From NCBI GenBank assembly GCA_037179335.1, contig JAKZHN010000028.1:372001-436000 (forward strand): 64,000 bases of DNA. The letters are read 5' to 3'. Of this stretch, positions 1 through 11,850 are shown piece after piece (position 1 is the stretch's first letter; the number at the start of each line of letters is the position of its first letter). Source of the stretch: Cyclaneusma minus. Taxonomy: Eukaryota > Ascomycota > Leotiomycetes > Marthamycetales > Marthamycetaceae. A program made the position numbers and the translations under genes. The notes under the pieces are model-generated. The model did not search any database. It saw only the letters and a list, made by a program, of their open reading frames with translations, and was not told the origin of the DNA.

Positions 1-242
1 CTAATTGTTCTTCGATCTCCTCCACAACAGATGAAACCCCTCAGCAGCCGCCGCAGATCTTACATGTGCCTGGCCTATATGCAAGTCTGGCATCGTGATA
101 CCGCTGAGAGGACATCGGGCCCATAAATGACGTCCGAGAGTCTCCTTTTGTAACTTTCCTTTCTCATTTTATACATGTCAACCTAGACAATTAGATAACA
201 ATTCCCGTGCCCAATAAACGACTAGCGCAGGAAAATTCCTGT

Positions 243-1452
243 CTATGCTACTTGATCCATATTGCGGATCGGCGGCATGAAAGCCATTCCTACAACTTCG
301 CATTAGCACTCATCGTGTCCAAGCAGCAAAGAAATGAGGCAATAACTCACCTTTTCCACTAGGGGTAACACCCTCACCCTCCACTGCAGCCTCCGCCTCA
401 TGCACACCCCCAGCACTCCTCTCCACCACATGTCTCCTCAGCATAGCCAAAATCTCCGAATTCTGCCACCTCTTTGGCACCGGGCGATACGCCGGTTTGA
501 ACGTCCCAACCGTCTGCGCCCACTCGCCACTCCTAGGCGCTCCATTCCTCCACGCATCGGTCTCGGGAGCCTGACCTGCCATGTCCTTCCCCGCAGCCTG
601 AGCATTCGCGCCCCCTTTGGATTCAGCGGCTCCCTCTGCATATTCCTGTGATGTTGAGGGGGCCTGTTGCGTGGCCCAGTAGTAGATGTCCCAGTCGTTT
701 TCGTCGAGGAAGAGGTCGTATTGCCTCATTTGGGCCATGGACATGTGCTCTAGGTGACGGTCCGCGAATGTGGACATTAGAAGGTCCGATTCGAGAGTTC
801 CGCGTTTGCGACTCTGGTCTGTTCGTCGACATCAGTTCGCAAGTTCATTTCCATACCAAATCGCAGAATAGCGTCCTTGAAATTCTCCGTTCTCCTTATT
901 GGGAGGGCTCAGGGGGCCTAGAATGGAGCAGGACCAGGGAAGGGATGACATGAACATACAGAGTAACCTCGCACGCATAGTATTAGCATCCTCACCCGTC
1001 CTCCTCAACGGCTCAACCTTAAACTTCGCCCCCTCAAACTCCCCCACATCCATCTCCCCATCCACCCCCTCCGCACGATCCTCCTTCGTCCCCATCTTCG
1101 CATTCTCCCCCTCTTCCGGAGCGCCCTTCTGCGTGCCTCCAGTCATCCTCTCCGTATTCTCCGGCACACTATCCTTCGGCACAAAATCCGGATCAACACT
1201 ACTAATCAACTCAGGAGGAGCTTTCTTCGCTCCAACTGAAGGCATCTCATTCGCAACCGTAGAGTTGGTGTTGGTCATGTGCGGACCCAATGGCTTTTCC
1301 GTTTGGATGTCACGGTGTCCGCCCGTGTTGGGGTGCTCTTTGGCATTTCCTGGGCCGGCGAGCCGGAGGATGGATGTGGTGAAGGAGCGGGTGGTGAGGA
1401 GAGAGGTGCGGCCTGCGCGGGCGGCGCGAGGGAATAGTCGTAAGGCTGACAT
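243..1452 (-). CDS. SDH5: Succinate dehydrogenase assembly factor 2 (Sdh5/SDHAF2), mitochondrial
   Basis: The product promotes covalent FAD attachment to the succinate dehydrogenase flavoprotein in the mitochondrial matrix (family knowledge). Exons are complement(243..289, 351..818, 960..1452); lengths sum to 336 codons (335 aa). The first 25 or so residues are Arg-rich with no acidic residues, as in a mitochondrial presequence. The conserved Sdh5 core spans roughly residues 158-215 and includes RARLLYQSRKRGTLESDLL, which is restored only when the 141-bp intron is spliced, followed by a DENDWDIYYW stretch. The last exon is small (47 bp) and ends in a MPPIRNMD-like tail typical of fungal homologues, preceded by a clear branch site and TAG acceptor. 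The acidic linker between presequence and core makes the protein longer than the family's usual size. Confidence 0.93.
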
Positions 1453-1870
1453 TGGGGATGCTAATTGCTTCGTTTCGAGGCAATTGGTAGGATCTCGAGA
1501 TGGTGCTTGTGAGGGGTTTTCGGTGGGAGAAAGGAGGTCTTGAGCTTCTCGATGGTCGGCAGTACTTTTTTGGACCGAGGATCTATGACATCAAGAACCC
1601 CAGATTTGGTCATTTCGCCTCAGAGATCAGGCATGAAACACGGCATCCGGCCAATGAATGGACGTACGTTACACAGCATAAAGGACCCAACTACATCAAT
1701 GTCCAGGTTACTATTGAGGTTGAATTCTATGGTCCGGTTACTAATTTAGAATATGGATCTCCAGTTTCGTCTATCGTCAGGGACACGAAGTCTTAGTCGT
1801 CATCTAAGGGCACATAGTCACCATATCACAAGCAAATATGGATGCACAGTAAAGTCTTAAGAAGCGGCTG
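1453..1870. other. Intergenic stretch, upstream of SDH5
   Basis: This 418-bp stretch holds the SDH5 promoter and the 3' flank of the next minus-strand gene. A 98-codon open frame on the + strand starts at 1500, but it has no recognisable domain and starts inside the promoter, so I do not call a gene. Confidence 0.5.
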
Positions 1871-2770
1871 CTACCTAAGGGACATTTTCTGAGCACATTG
1901 AGAAAGGAAAAGTTGTGAAACCAGATGATTCGTGATGGGAGCCTGAGCTTCCACGAAAACGAGGACCAGTGTAAGACGTAGGAGTTCTCCGGCCAAGAGG
2001 TTGCTGACGATCTTCTCTTTCGAACGAGGCTCTTTATCGTAGGTAAAGCCAGCGGCGTCCTCGAAATTCGTGCGAATCAGTCCGTTGTGGATGTCAAGAA
2101 TTCGCGCCAGAACAGTGAGTAGGAAGGCTTTGGCTTGCTTGTCGCCTTCAATTCGGAAGGTGTGGTACACTCGGACAGCGAGAGCTTGTGGGTGGAGGAC
2201 TTTCTTGAGCTGAATCATGATGAAACATCGACGACGAGTGAGCACGCTTTCGCAGATTGTATCCACCAGACGCATTGACTGTCGCATCCACTGCCAGGTC
2301 ATCGTAGCGGATGGATGTTGAGCTGCGAAGAGTTTGGCAGCTTTCGACTCCGGATGGTGAGCTTCAGTGTCGCTGGATTCAGGGGCAAGATGCTGATGAT
2401 GACAGTCTCACTGCCGCTGCTTCAGTTTGAGCTCCACGGCAGAAGCAACATATCTTCAGCCAGACATTTGTCATGGGGTACGAACCTCCCATACGTATTG
2501 CAACCTGCGGTTGAGTCTGGCCGTAAATGTGTGCGGAAGAGAAGAGAAGACGGCAGCTACGCTCATGGCTCGCTTGACTGCAGAATTCAAGTCCACGGGA
2601 TTTGCAGATCCATCGGTGGAACCACGTGCGCCCAAGACCCAGCCAAGATCTGGCTCGGAAGGCACGTTTTCGAAGCAGATCTTGAAGAAGCCCGTGAATG
2701 CGTAAGGTGGTGAGACCAAGCATGGCGGGTACGAACCAGTACGTGTACCGTGGAGAACTGTGGGGTTCAT
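1871..2770 (-). CDS. Hypothetical protein, two or more exons
   Basis: I do not recognise this protein. A model complement(1871..2392, 2495..2770) joins two open frames across a 102-bp intron (donor GTATGG, acceptor TCATCAG) in phase 0 and gives 265 aa. The C-terminal half is alternating charged and aliphatic (for example ILDIHNGLIRTNFEDAAGF and NLLAGELLRLTLVLVFVEAQ) and reads like a helical domain. The N-terminal half (from MNPTVLHG) is less convincing, and the real start may lie further upstream. A Met at 3221 opens a hydrophobic 30-residue frame (MAKLVDSATGLFAF...) ending within a few codons of possible GT donors, so up to two more 5' exons between 2795 and 3221 are possible. The exon B frame is the best supported part. 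Confidence 0.4.
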
Positions 2771-3238
2771 CTTCGAATGGTGCGAGCGCGTATTTCAAGA
2801 ATGTCGGCGAGGGAATTCGGGAATCTCATTGTGGGCTTCGTGCGATCTTCCATGTTTTTTTTTTTGTTGTTTTGTGTTTTTTGTGCCAGATGTAACGAGC
2901 GAGCCATCGCGGCGGTGATGCGCGAAAGGAAGCGCGCGAGTGGTAGTTACAAGTAAATCAACACAGCCGGTACGCTTGACGAGCTCAAATGACGGAGAAA
3001 GGCCATGCTTGAGGGACGGCACAGGAAGAACGAGGTGTTCTGCCCACGCAGCAACTCCAGATGCGCCAGACTCCGAGAATCGAGAGAGCTCAGCATACCA
3101 ACGACCGGGAAAATCATGCAAAGATCATGAAACGCCATACCAGCGTACCAGAAAGAAAAACCGAGAAATGTTTGCTGTGAACGCGAAGAGACCAGTTGCC
3201 GAGTCGACCAACTTTGCCATGGTGTGAATTTGCTTCCA
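2771..3238 (-). other. Possible 5' exons of the hypothetical gene; T-rich tract
   Basis: On the minus strand this stretch carries several short open frames, including a hydrophobic one starting at 3221, that could be 5' exons of the preceding hypothetical gene. A 13-T run sits at about 2857-2869 on the + strand, followed by more T-rich sequence. I cannot choose a splice pattern from sequence alone. Confidence 0.3.
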
Positions 3239-6200
3239 CTATTGCTGACGACCTTGAGGAGCGGCAGGTGGATGATGGTGACCATTAGCTTGAGCGTTCT
3301 CCGGAGCCTTCTGCTGCTTGACGGCCTGAGATTTGGTTTTCTGCGCAGCTTTCTGCGCCTTAGTCGTGACGTTCTCATTCCACATTCTGCGCAGGTGTGT
3401 CTGTAGCATATCATGCAGAGAGGTCATGTGCGCGTCCCTCTCAGGAGTTGGTGAAGCTCGTGCGTAGTTGTCCAAGGCCAGGCGGATTTGTGCATGGGTC
3501 GAAGTGCGAGGGCAGATGATGTTGGGAGCACCGAAATGGGTCAATCCACACCGAGGGCAACCGCCAATTGTAGGGTCGTTGGGGTTGATGGGGCAGTGAG
3601 TTGTCCATACATGGACCACTAAACATATCTGACAGGGTGGGCCCCATGTACTGGGCGGCATGGGCTGAGGGAAGACGTTCGGGGGCTGGGGAGGCACTGG
3701 GGGAGGCATTGGGGGAGGGGCTACTGCGCCGTGCGACTGGGCTCCGTTTTGCGGTGGAGCATAGGGCGATTGATAGATTGAGAAGTTCGCCGGCGTCTGT
3801 CCTGGAGCCATGGAAATTGGTCCATTGCGTTGGGCGACTGAGAATGTTGGATCTGTAAAGAATGATTGTCAGGTTTTGCCTCTGGGGTGTCTACGGTGCG
3901 CCGAGCGGAACTTCGCGAGGACTCCTCAATTTGCTTACTGGGGACGGAAGCTTCCTTGAGCTTCGACTTGGCACCTTGTGCAGAAGTCATGTTTGCGTCC
4001 TTTCGAGGGCGCCCGCGAGGGCGTGGGGAAGGCTGCTCGGATGAGGACGCGGCTGCCTGAGACTTTCGACCAGACTTTGGCCTTGCCGGAGTTCTCTTGA
4101 TGGGAGTTCGAGGGGCTTCGTCGAGAGCATCAGACTTCGAAGCACTCTCCAAATTCTGAGAAGGATTCGAAATGTTCGAAGGGGTTACAACAGACTCCCA
4201 CTTCAAAGCTCTCTCCGAAGACTTCGGAGCGCTCTTCAAAGATTTCGGAGTATTCTTCAAAGACTTCGGGAAACTCTTCGGAGTGCTCTTCAAAGATTTC
4301 GGAGTGTTCTTCAAAGACTTCGGGGAACTATTCGGAGGGTTTGGAAGAGCTCGACCGCGAGCTTCGGACTTCAAAGCCTTCTGAGATCTCTTGCGCGCAT
4401 TAACCAAATTGCTGGTCATACCTTGATCTGGGTAAGCGACGGAATAGCCATTCTTCGGCTTTCGTCCGCGCCTCTTGGGCATTTGTGGCGCCACCTCATT
4501 TGGATCCACATCCATGGGCAAGGGCTCGTCGTCATCGTCTCCTCCCTCGTCGTCCACATTCTGATAACCGCCATCTTCATTGGTATCTTCTTCGGGGTCA
4601 GACAACGTGACCCCCATGGCAGCCAGCTCTTCCTGCTGCTGACGAGCGCCGTAGTGGACATTATGCTGCACATCACATGTCAGCACAACTCAACAAAAAG
4701 ATAAATTTCCGCAACTTACCCTGCGACGATGTCCACGGCCAAACTCTTCTTCGACCTTGCCAGCTTCTGCCTTCTCCCTGCGGGTCCTGATCATCTCTTC
4801 CCAGGCATCTTTCGTCATCGTCTCCTCTTGCTCCTCGACCTTCTCCGTCAACCCGGTCTTGTTGTTCTCCCAGACGCGCGCGAAAGAGAATTGAGTATCG
4901 GTAGCTGCCTTCGCATCTTCTTTGACGGCCTGGCCAACCTGACGAACCTCTTCCTCGCTCTTGTCCAGAAGCGCCTTCACCTTGGCCGAATCATACCTGA
5001 TGTCGCTGGTGTCCTTCTCCGTGAAGAGAGCGCTGGCACCATACTTCAAGATGGATTGAAGATCAGTACCAGCATCCTCGGGCGCATCCATACTCTCGAT
5101 AAGAGCATGGTCCAAGGCCATCTTTCTCCTGCCGATCTGGACGATCTTCTCTTCAGCGCTGTCTTTCGTCATGAGCTGAAAGACCAGAACGGGATTCTTC
5201 TGGCCAATACGATGGGCGCGAGACAGAGCCTGCATATCCTGGTGTGGATTGAAGTCAGGGTCCATGATGATGACGGTGTCCGCTGTTGCCAGATTGATAC
5301 CGACACCACCAGCACGAGTGGAGAGCAAGAAAGCGAACAGCGTGGAATCCGGCGCATTGAAGGCATCGATTCGCCTTTGCTTCACGAGCGATGGAGTGTT
5401 GCCATCCAAACGTTCATACTCCAGATCCATTCCGTTCAAAAAGTCCTCGATGATGTCCAGCTGGTTCAAGAACTGGGTGAAAATCAGCACTCGACGGCCG
5501 CGTTCCCGCAAGGCAGGCAGCATGATCTCGAGGAGTCGGAGTTTCGATGCAGCTTCCACCATATTCCGATACATGACATCTGGCTTCACCTTCTTGTCTT
5601 CAACCGACTCGCTGTACATGAACGGATGGCAGAGGACCTTGCGTAACTGCATCAAGATGTTGTTAAGGGATCCTCGCTCATGTGGCTTCAGAGTCTTGCC
5701 CGTGTCGAGGATTGACGCAATCAAATCCGGATTCTTCTCGAGAATGCTCTTGTAGAGCTCCTTCTGCAAAACGCTCATGGTGACAGGGACGATGACTTGG
5801 AGCATAGGCGGCAGTTGCTTCAAAACTTGAGCTTTCGTCCTTCTTAGAAGATACGGTCGAAGCAGTTCCTGAATCTCACGGAGATCTTCGTTGGTTTCCT
5901 CCTTGTATTTCCTGTCCAGATTGGCCGCGTCCACCTTGGTAGGATCCAGGAATTGGAGCAGATTGAGCAATTCCCGAACGTTGTTCTGAAGTGGTGTGCC
6001 GGTCAGAAGTACGCAGAACGGAAACTTGATAGCCTTCAAAGCAGTGTAGATCTGGTTTGTGTCACTCTTCAGCTTCTGGCCTTCATCGACAACCAGGCCT
6101 TGCCAGTTTGTCTTCCTGAACAGCCTGCTGAAATGCGGATCATCATTGTTCACCGGCACCTCATAAGATGTCACCATGATGTGTGCACAAATCTGCTTCG

Positions 6201-9200
6201 CACCATTGGGGAAGAGCTCATACTTGAACGCAAGTTCTCGCGCTTCCTTGGAACCATAATAGGTTACGACTTTGAGCGATGGTGCCCACTGCTTGATCTC
6301 CCGGCGCCAGTTGGGGCATGTTGAGTTCGGAACCACGATCAGGAACGGCCAACACTTGGGGTTTTCGTGAACGAGCTTCGCAATCATGGCAATGATTTGT
6401 ACCGTCTTGCCCAAGCCCATCTCATCCGCGAGTATGACGTTGCGCTTCTGATGGTATTGGTACAGAAGCCAGTCCATACCGAGCTTCTGGTGATCCATCA
6501 ACTTGCCGTTCACTAGTGTGGCAGGCTGCTCCTTGGACTCCACAAAGTCCTTTTTGCGGAAGCGCGCGATTGATTGGTCGACAGTGGGTAGGGGATGTTT
6601 GAAGTAGATGCCTGCAAGATACTCGTTGTAGGCAGCTACAAAATCAGCCCAGCGCTCGGGTTCGGACTCCTCGGAAGGAGGCTTTTCCCAAACCACATCT
6701 TCGTATCCAAGACCCTTGAACTTGGCTAAGACTTTGAAGACCTTGTCCGGGCTGACTCTGGCTTCTTCCTCGTCCTCAGGTGTTTCATCGTCAACGTATC
6801 GCACATCAAGAATGATCTCAATGCGCAGATATTCTTCTGGAATGGCATCTGTCGCAGTCATCTTGCAAGTGTCGTCACGATTGAAGAGGGCGTTGCGGGT
6901 CGGTTTCGATGTCACTCCCCAAACCCAAGATCCGGGCATCCAGGAGCAACAGAAGTAGGAATGCTCTCCCCACTTCACCAGGTATTCCTTGGAACTTTCC
7001 GGAAGCTCTGAGCCCTTCTCTTCCTTGTCCGCCTCGTTCAAAGGTCTCCAGGTAACCAAGGTTTCGACTTTCCCCAGAGCTTTGCGACAGTCCTTGCAGT
7101 GCCAGGAGTCATATTCGTCTTCCTCCTCGTCGTCGGCCTTGACATATTCTTGGAACCGTTTCTTGCGTAGATCTTGTATGTCGTCAGGTTCGTCAGGTTC
7201 GTCAGGTTCGTCAGGTTCGTCAGGTTCGTCGGCTTCGTCGTCGACCAAGGCGGGTAGGTGCTCGAAGTGAAAGCCGCGACGGCACTGGATGCATCGGAAC
7301 AGAAGGATGTCGGGGTTGTTGAGCTTCTCCGACGAGACTTCGGTGATCGGATCGACGCCTCCGTTGTTCTCCCTGAGTGCCTCCTCTTGCTTGGCCGTTC
7401 TCTTCGGGGCAAAGGGAGCACATGAGATACCCGGATCCGCGCAGATCTCACAAGATCCAAGATTCGGGGCACCAACATCCTTCTCTTGCGCCTTGCCGAT
7501 ACATCGACGACACTGGAGCACGAAGTCATCGTCCCCAACCTTTGTAACGATATGCTCTCGGTTGGAGCGAGGACCCAAGCAGGCTCTGTGGATGGATGTT
7601 GTACAGCCTTGACAGTAAATCAAGGGGCTGCTGCCTTTGTTGGAATCGTTGCCAACACCGAAGCAAACATCGCATTGCTCTCGGTGTCTGCGCACAAACT
7701 CGGATTCTTGATCGGCATCCTTGAATACCTCACGAATGGTAATGGTCTGTGCTCGTGGGGTATTTGAAGCTTCTTGAGCGTATTCTTCGTCTTCTTCTCT
7801 TCTCTCCTTCATACTTCCCCTTGACTTTGTAGCACGACCGGACCTTCGAGTTGGTTCCGGTCGCTCGCGTGAGACCTCTGGACTAGAGTCTGCATTCTTC
7901 CCCTTGGAAGTCCTCTTCGCTTTCCTGGAAGGACGTCCCCGCTGAGTAGCTTTCTTGCGACCAGCAGCCTTGGCGACGAAAGGCTCGCCATCGGATCCAA
8001 TCATGAGATCGTCATCAAACTCTTTGTGGATGGTAGCTTGATCGTCGTATGAGAGGGTTTGGTGTGAAGTTCTCTTTGACGATCTTGTCACCCGACGCTT
8101 GCTGTTAGTGTCACGGGATGTTGCCACTACCTGCAGCTCAGGAGCTTCGCCTTCATCAGAGTCTTGCCCATCAGAAGTCTCGACAGATGGTTCACGGCTT
8201 TGGTTGAGGCTACCATTGGCTTTCGAAGCTGCTCGGCGACGGGTGGTCATGCCCTCGACCTTTCTTCGCTTCACCTCAATCATGGAGGACTCATCTTCAC
8301 CATCTGTAAGATCCAGAGAGGTCTTCTTCGCTCTGGTTCTCATACCAGCCGAGGCGGACATGGTGGCTGCACTGCGGGCTCCTCGCCCAAGCCGAAGCCT
8401 TGACGGTGAGTGTGTTGAGGTTGACGGCGAGGCTGCTGAGGAGCTCGAGTCGCTGTTCTTGAAGAGCTTCCAGGCGTTGGACCCGTTGGGGAGGGTCAAC
8501 AGCTGGTCAAGAGACACCTGCGCGTTACGGCTCAGTAAAGTCTCGGTGGTGAAATGGGAACGCGTTGTGAAGTGGGATAACGTTGCGCTGTGAATTGCGC
8601 TAAGGAAAAGTGTGAAAGCGGAGGAAGGAAGAATGGAGCCTCGAAAGTCGAAAGTAAGTTTAAGTGTTGTTAGGCGAGCCACTACGACGCTAGTCCAAAA
8701 GTGGCAAAGTCGGGAAAAGGATTATATTCCAGGGCCGAGGCTCCGCCGCTTTGTTTGGAATTAGTCCCACTTAGGCAATCAGGCATTGGCACATGACAAG
8801 GCACCGGACGAAGCTTATACGAAAAAGCTTATTCACAAACAAATCAAGTTACTAGCAAGATCCGCATAAACTAGTATCACCATTGGGAATTCCTCCCTTG
8901 GGTTCAACTAAGTACCACAGCTGGGGCACAGGTATAGAGGTACCTGTGTGAATTATTATACGGCGTATGTCACCTGATTTCCACTCGGAACCAGGAACAG
9001 TGGCAAACACTTAGCAGGTAAGGCAAACTGACCTATTGCTGCTATTTGGGATAATGATAGGCAGCGACTGCGAACCATCTAAGGGGCTTGGCTTGAATAA
9101 ATCATTAGGTCAAACCCATGGCATTGAGAGAAATCCAAACTATTGACGAATCCAAATCATTGTTGGACCGATACCATCGACGAATTCAGACCATCCAGCC

Positions 9201-9819
9201 GAATCCGAGTCATTATACGAATCCATACCATTCAGACAACACTTGTCAATAGGAGAAACCTTGCCAATGGGCAAGACTTGTCAATGGGACACCCTTTAAC
9301 AACGGTGCAGCGGGTGGATGAACGAGAAAAGATAGGTAGACTGTGGCTTGTTGCGAATGGACATAATACAGCAGAAGACAAATGCTTAAAAGGGGCACCG
9401 ACCTGGGATTCTTCTCCGTTGTCCAAAGCCACCTTATACGACAACTCGCCTCCGGTCATAGGAACCTCCTCGATGATATCCACAACTGTCTTCTCATTCT
9501 GGCCAGAAGCCTTTTTCTCGGACTTTTGGCTGTTGGGCTCTTCGTCTTCAGCCTCTTTCTCTTCTTGCGGCTCACTTATGGTCGCTCGTTTCGCACGGCT
9601 GGCTCTCCCGGACGTCCTTGGGGGCTTGTCGGATATGCCACTATCTTGGATCTCGTCTTCCTCTTCCTCAGTATCTGTCACCGCCGTCCTCTTAAGGCGA
9701 GTGGTCCGCCGAGTTGACACACCCGGCCGCGTTCGTGGCTGCTGGGCTTCCTCGCTGGTGTCAGGGGTAGCCTGTAGCTCGTCCTCCGAGAGCTCGGAAT
9801 CGGCCAGTTCGACCAGCAT
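3239..9819 (-). CDS. mit1: Mit1/CHD-type SNF2 chromatin remodeller with PHD fingers
   Basis: This is a nuclear ATP-dependent nucleosome remodeller resembling the Mit1 subunit of the SHREC heterochromatin-silencing complex. Exons complement(3239..3852, 3939..4665, 4720..8517, 9403..9819) sum to 1852 codons (1851 aa). Domain order: acidic/basic N terminus; an SH3-like stretch rebuilt only by splicing intron 1 (KVALDNGEESQ joined to VSLDQLLTLPNG); AT-hook-like basic repeats; a C4HC3 PHD finger near residue 418 and a second Cys-rich PHD-like module near 495-640; chromo-like EYLVKWGEHSYFCCSW near 650; SNF2 ATPase with DEMGLGKT (about 836) and DEGQ in motif II (about 950); helicase C with AGGVGINLA (about 1211); a TPK-rich repeat tail; and a C-terminal CQIC...CPRCG knuckle. 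Intron 1 is 885 bp, against 54 and 86 bp for the other two, and contains a tandem array. The start Met follows an in-frame stop closely. The exact complex membership is inferred. Confidence 0.9.
4190..4345 (-). repeat. 21-bp coding repeat (PKSLKNT heptads) in mit1
   Basis: In the third exon of the remodeller about six copies of a seven-residue unit PKSLK(N/S)(T/A/S) occur in a row, encoded by 21-bp direct repeats (on the + strand TTCAAAGAYTTCGGRGT-like). Copies differ by a few bases. It is a basic, Ser/Thr-Pro-rich low-complexity tail, probably disordered and length-variable between strains. Confidence 0.85.
7180..7238 (-). repeat. 9-bp coding microsatellite (DEP/EPD)n in mit1
   Basis: Five to six near-perfect copies of GTCAGGTTC on the + strand encode an acidic EPD/DEP run between the two halves of the PHD-like region. 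The unit is a multiple of three, so length change keeps the frame. Confidence 0.9.
8518..9402 (-). other. Unusually long (885 bp) intron 1 of mit1
   Basis: Donor GTCGGT at 9402 and acceptor CGCAG at 8518 are both phase 0, and splicing rebuilds a continuous SH3-like segment. The intron is more than ten times longer than the other two introns of the gene. It contains a degenerate tandem array (9128-9290) and otherwise AT-rich sequence with no coding frame of interest. An unseen additional exon cannot be fully excluded. Confidence 0.75.
9128..9290 (+). repeat. Degenerate ~18-19 bp tandem array H (in mit1 intron 1)
   Basis: Eight or nine units beginning with AATCCAAAYYATTGACG-like sequence follow one another: AATCCAAACTATTGACG, AATCCAAATCATTGTTGG, AATTCAGACCATCCAGCCG, AATCCGAGTCATTATACG and so on, turning into CTTGYCAATGGG units at the right end. 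It resembles the other arrays in this window in unit size and in the YCCAARY core. Confidence 0.6.
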
Positions 9820-10239
9820 CTTGTCGTCTTTTGCGTCTTTTGTATCTCCTGGCGACTCGCACGCGGAATGGTAGAAATCGCAAGGTGGATTTTATTTCTT
9901 CCTGTGGCGACGTAATTAGCTACGATACACGTCTGACAGGGGAAGGGGTTCAGCTCTCACTTGCGACACGACAGGCTCAGCGTATTTCGAGAATAGAAAA
10001 TGGGGACGACATTCATGAGAGATAATGAGAAAGATACCACATGCGGTAGTCTTGGAAGACACGACAGTCGTCAGCTTTCCGAGATTGTCGCGCACTCGCG
10101 CTTTCTCAGAGTTACGCGATCTTAGCCGCAAAGTCAAATGGCGCTAAGCCCAATCGGAGCGGACTAATAGGAACTTTTGACCTTTTTGAAAATCATCGAA
10201 ACTCGACCTGCCTTGTCACCAAAATCGCACATCGCGGTG
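9820..10239. promoter_or_regulatory. Divergent promoter region mit1 / MRM1
   Basis: About 420 bp separate the start codons of the remodeller (-) and the rRNA methyltransferase (+). I see no operator that I can name. Both 5' untranslated regions must lie here. Confidence 0.6.
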
Positions 10240-11850
10240 ATGAACAACGTCCTGCGTCTTGAACGGGCAATACGACTGGCATCTCCAGGTGCCCGCACAT
10301 TGCCGCGCATTTCCCTGCCGCTGCGGACCTTGCGAGCGGCCTCCATCAATGCTGCCATCCACCGCGGGATAAGGCGTTCGCTGCGTGCCGGTCCTGATGC
10401 TGCGAGAAGGACTGCTCGTCGCTCGACGTCTGCCGATGATGGAGCCTCCAGAGAAACCTTAGCGCCACGCGACCTCGGCCGGCGGGATCGCAGTGCAAGG
10501 GACCATGGGCGGCTGCAACTCAGCCAACGTGCGCCGGCGAGGCTATCCGAACGAGAGTCCACGTCGCCGCGGCTGTTGAAGGGGCGAAAGCGAGGCCGAT
10601 GGGTGCAAGACGACGACGTCCCAGTGCCCTCGGGCCGTTCGAAAGACTTTGCTGAAATGTCAAGCGCCCGGAGAACCTCTGGATCGAGCCGCAAGCAGAC
10701 CGGCCTCGTCGTACGCCAACCCAGGGAAATCGAGCACGATAAGTCCTCGCGGACCATAGCAATGCGTCCAGCAGCGGAGGTATCGCGCGACTTGACATCA
10801 CGTTCGCTATCTGCGGCATCTCTGACTTCCAATCTGCCTGCTCGCAAGAAACGGGAACCCATCTCCATCCCATATACCACTGCTGCCTCGGAATTCTTGT
10901 ACGGAACCTCAGTGGTGGAAGCTGCCCTGCGGTCAACACGGGAAACACGACGAAAGCTGTATAAGCTGTACATCTACATCGGCGAAGGACGCGAAGACGG
11001 GAACAAAGACGCTGCCTTCGGTCACCTGGCGAAGAAAATAGGCTTGCCCGTCGTCCGTGTCCAGGGCTTCGACTGGCTACGGGTGATGGACAAGATGAGC
11101 GGAGGGAGACCACACAATGGCTATGTTCTTGAAGCATCTCCGCTACCAAGATTACCGCTTACCAGCTTGGGCGAGGTCACCACAGTCGATGGCGTCCCGG
11201 GCTTCCGTGTTAATCTCGACTACCAGTCCCGCGAGGAGGCGATGGTCAATGGCACCTCGAACTTTGTCAAACTGCCACGGCACCACAAATACAGAAAACC
11301 CTTTGTGCTTTTGCTGGACAGTATCCTGGATCCTGGAAATCTCGGGGGTATCATCAGAACCGCCTCCTTCTTGGGTGTCACTGCCGTCGCTATCTCCGCA
11401 CGCAACAGTGCATCCTTCACTCCTGTTGTTCTGAAAGCATCCGCTGGTGCATCGGAAACCATCACTATATTCACTATCAACAAACCGGCCGGTTTTGTCA
11501 CCGATTCCAGAGCTGCAGGCTGGAAGGTCTTCGCAGCAGTTGCCCCCTCAGGAGAAAATGAACCAGGTGTACAAGCTCTCACGACCAACAACCTAGAGGA
11601 CCCCCTTTCCGAAGATCCTTGTCTTCTGATGCTGGGCAGCGAGGGAGAGGGACTGCGCAAGAACCTCCGCGCAAAGGCGAATGTGGCACTGTCGATACCC
11701 GGGAGTGTTGACAAGAACAGCGTGGACAGCCTCAACGTGAGTGTTGCGGCAGGAATTCTCTGCACTGCCTTCCTGAGGAAACCTGCTCCTCCACCAGCCC
11801 CCAAGCCAGCGAAACTGGCGAAGCCAGCGAAGCAAGGCGACCTCTTTTAG
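10240..11850 (+). CDS. MRM1: Mitochondrial large-subunit rRNA 2'-O-methyltransferase (SpoU/TrmH family)
   Basis: The product methylates a ribose in the peptidyl-transferase region of mitochondrial 21S rRNA (Mrm1/Pet56 family knowledge). It is a single exon of 536 codons from the Met at 10240; an in-frame Met at 10177 would add 21 residues. I prefer 10240 because the following 36 residues are Arg/Leu/Ala-rich with a single acidic residue, like a matrix-targeting signal. A long Arg-rich low-complexity region follows, then the SpoU substrate-binding part (SEFLYGTSVVEAAL, GGRPHNGYVLEASPL) and the knotted SPOUT domain with LLLDSILDPGNLGGIIRTA, LMLGSEGEGL and IPGSVDSLNVSVAAGI-like motifs for AdoMet binding. 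The Arg-rich insertion makes it longer than the yeast enzyme. It shares a divergent promoter region with the remodeller. Confidence 0.93.
   Translation: MNNVLRLERAIRLASPGARTLPRISLPLRTLRAASINAAIHRGIRRSLRAGPDAARRTARRSTSADDGASRETLAPRDLGRRDRSARDHGRLQLSQRAPARLSERESTSPRLLKGRKRGRWVQDDDVPVPSGRSKDFAEMSSARRTSGSSRKQTGLVVRQPREIEHDKSSRTIAMRPAAEVSRDLTSRSLSAASLTSNLPARKKREPISIPYTTAASEFLYGTSVVEAALRSTRETRRKLYKLYIYIGEGREDGNKDAAFGHLAKKIGLPVVRVQGFDWLRVMDKMSGGRPHNGYVLEASPLPRLPLTSLGEVTTVDGVPGFRVNLDYQSREEAMVNGTSNFVKLPRHHKYRKPFVLLLDSILDPGNLGGIIRTASFLGVTAVAISARNSASFTPVVLKASAGASETITIFTINKPAGFVTDSRAAGWKVFAAVAPSGENEPGVQALTTNNLEDPLSEDPCLLMLGSEGEGLRKNLRAKANVALSIPGSVDKNSVDSLNVSVAAGILCTAFLRKPAPPPAPKPAKLAKPAKQGDLF

Noticed and set aside
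1500..1796. A 98-codon frame on the + strand upstream of SDH5
   Set aside because: No domain, begins in the SDH5 promoter, and a second frame overlaps it almost fully.
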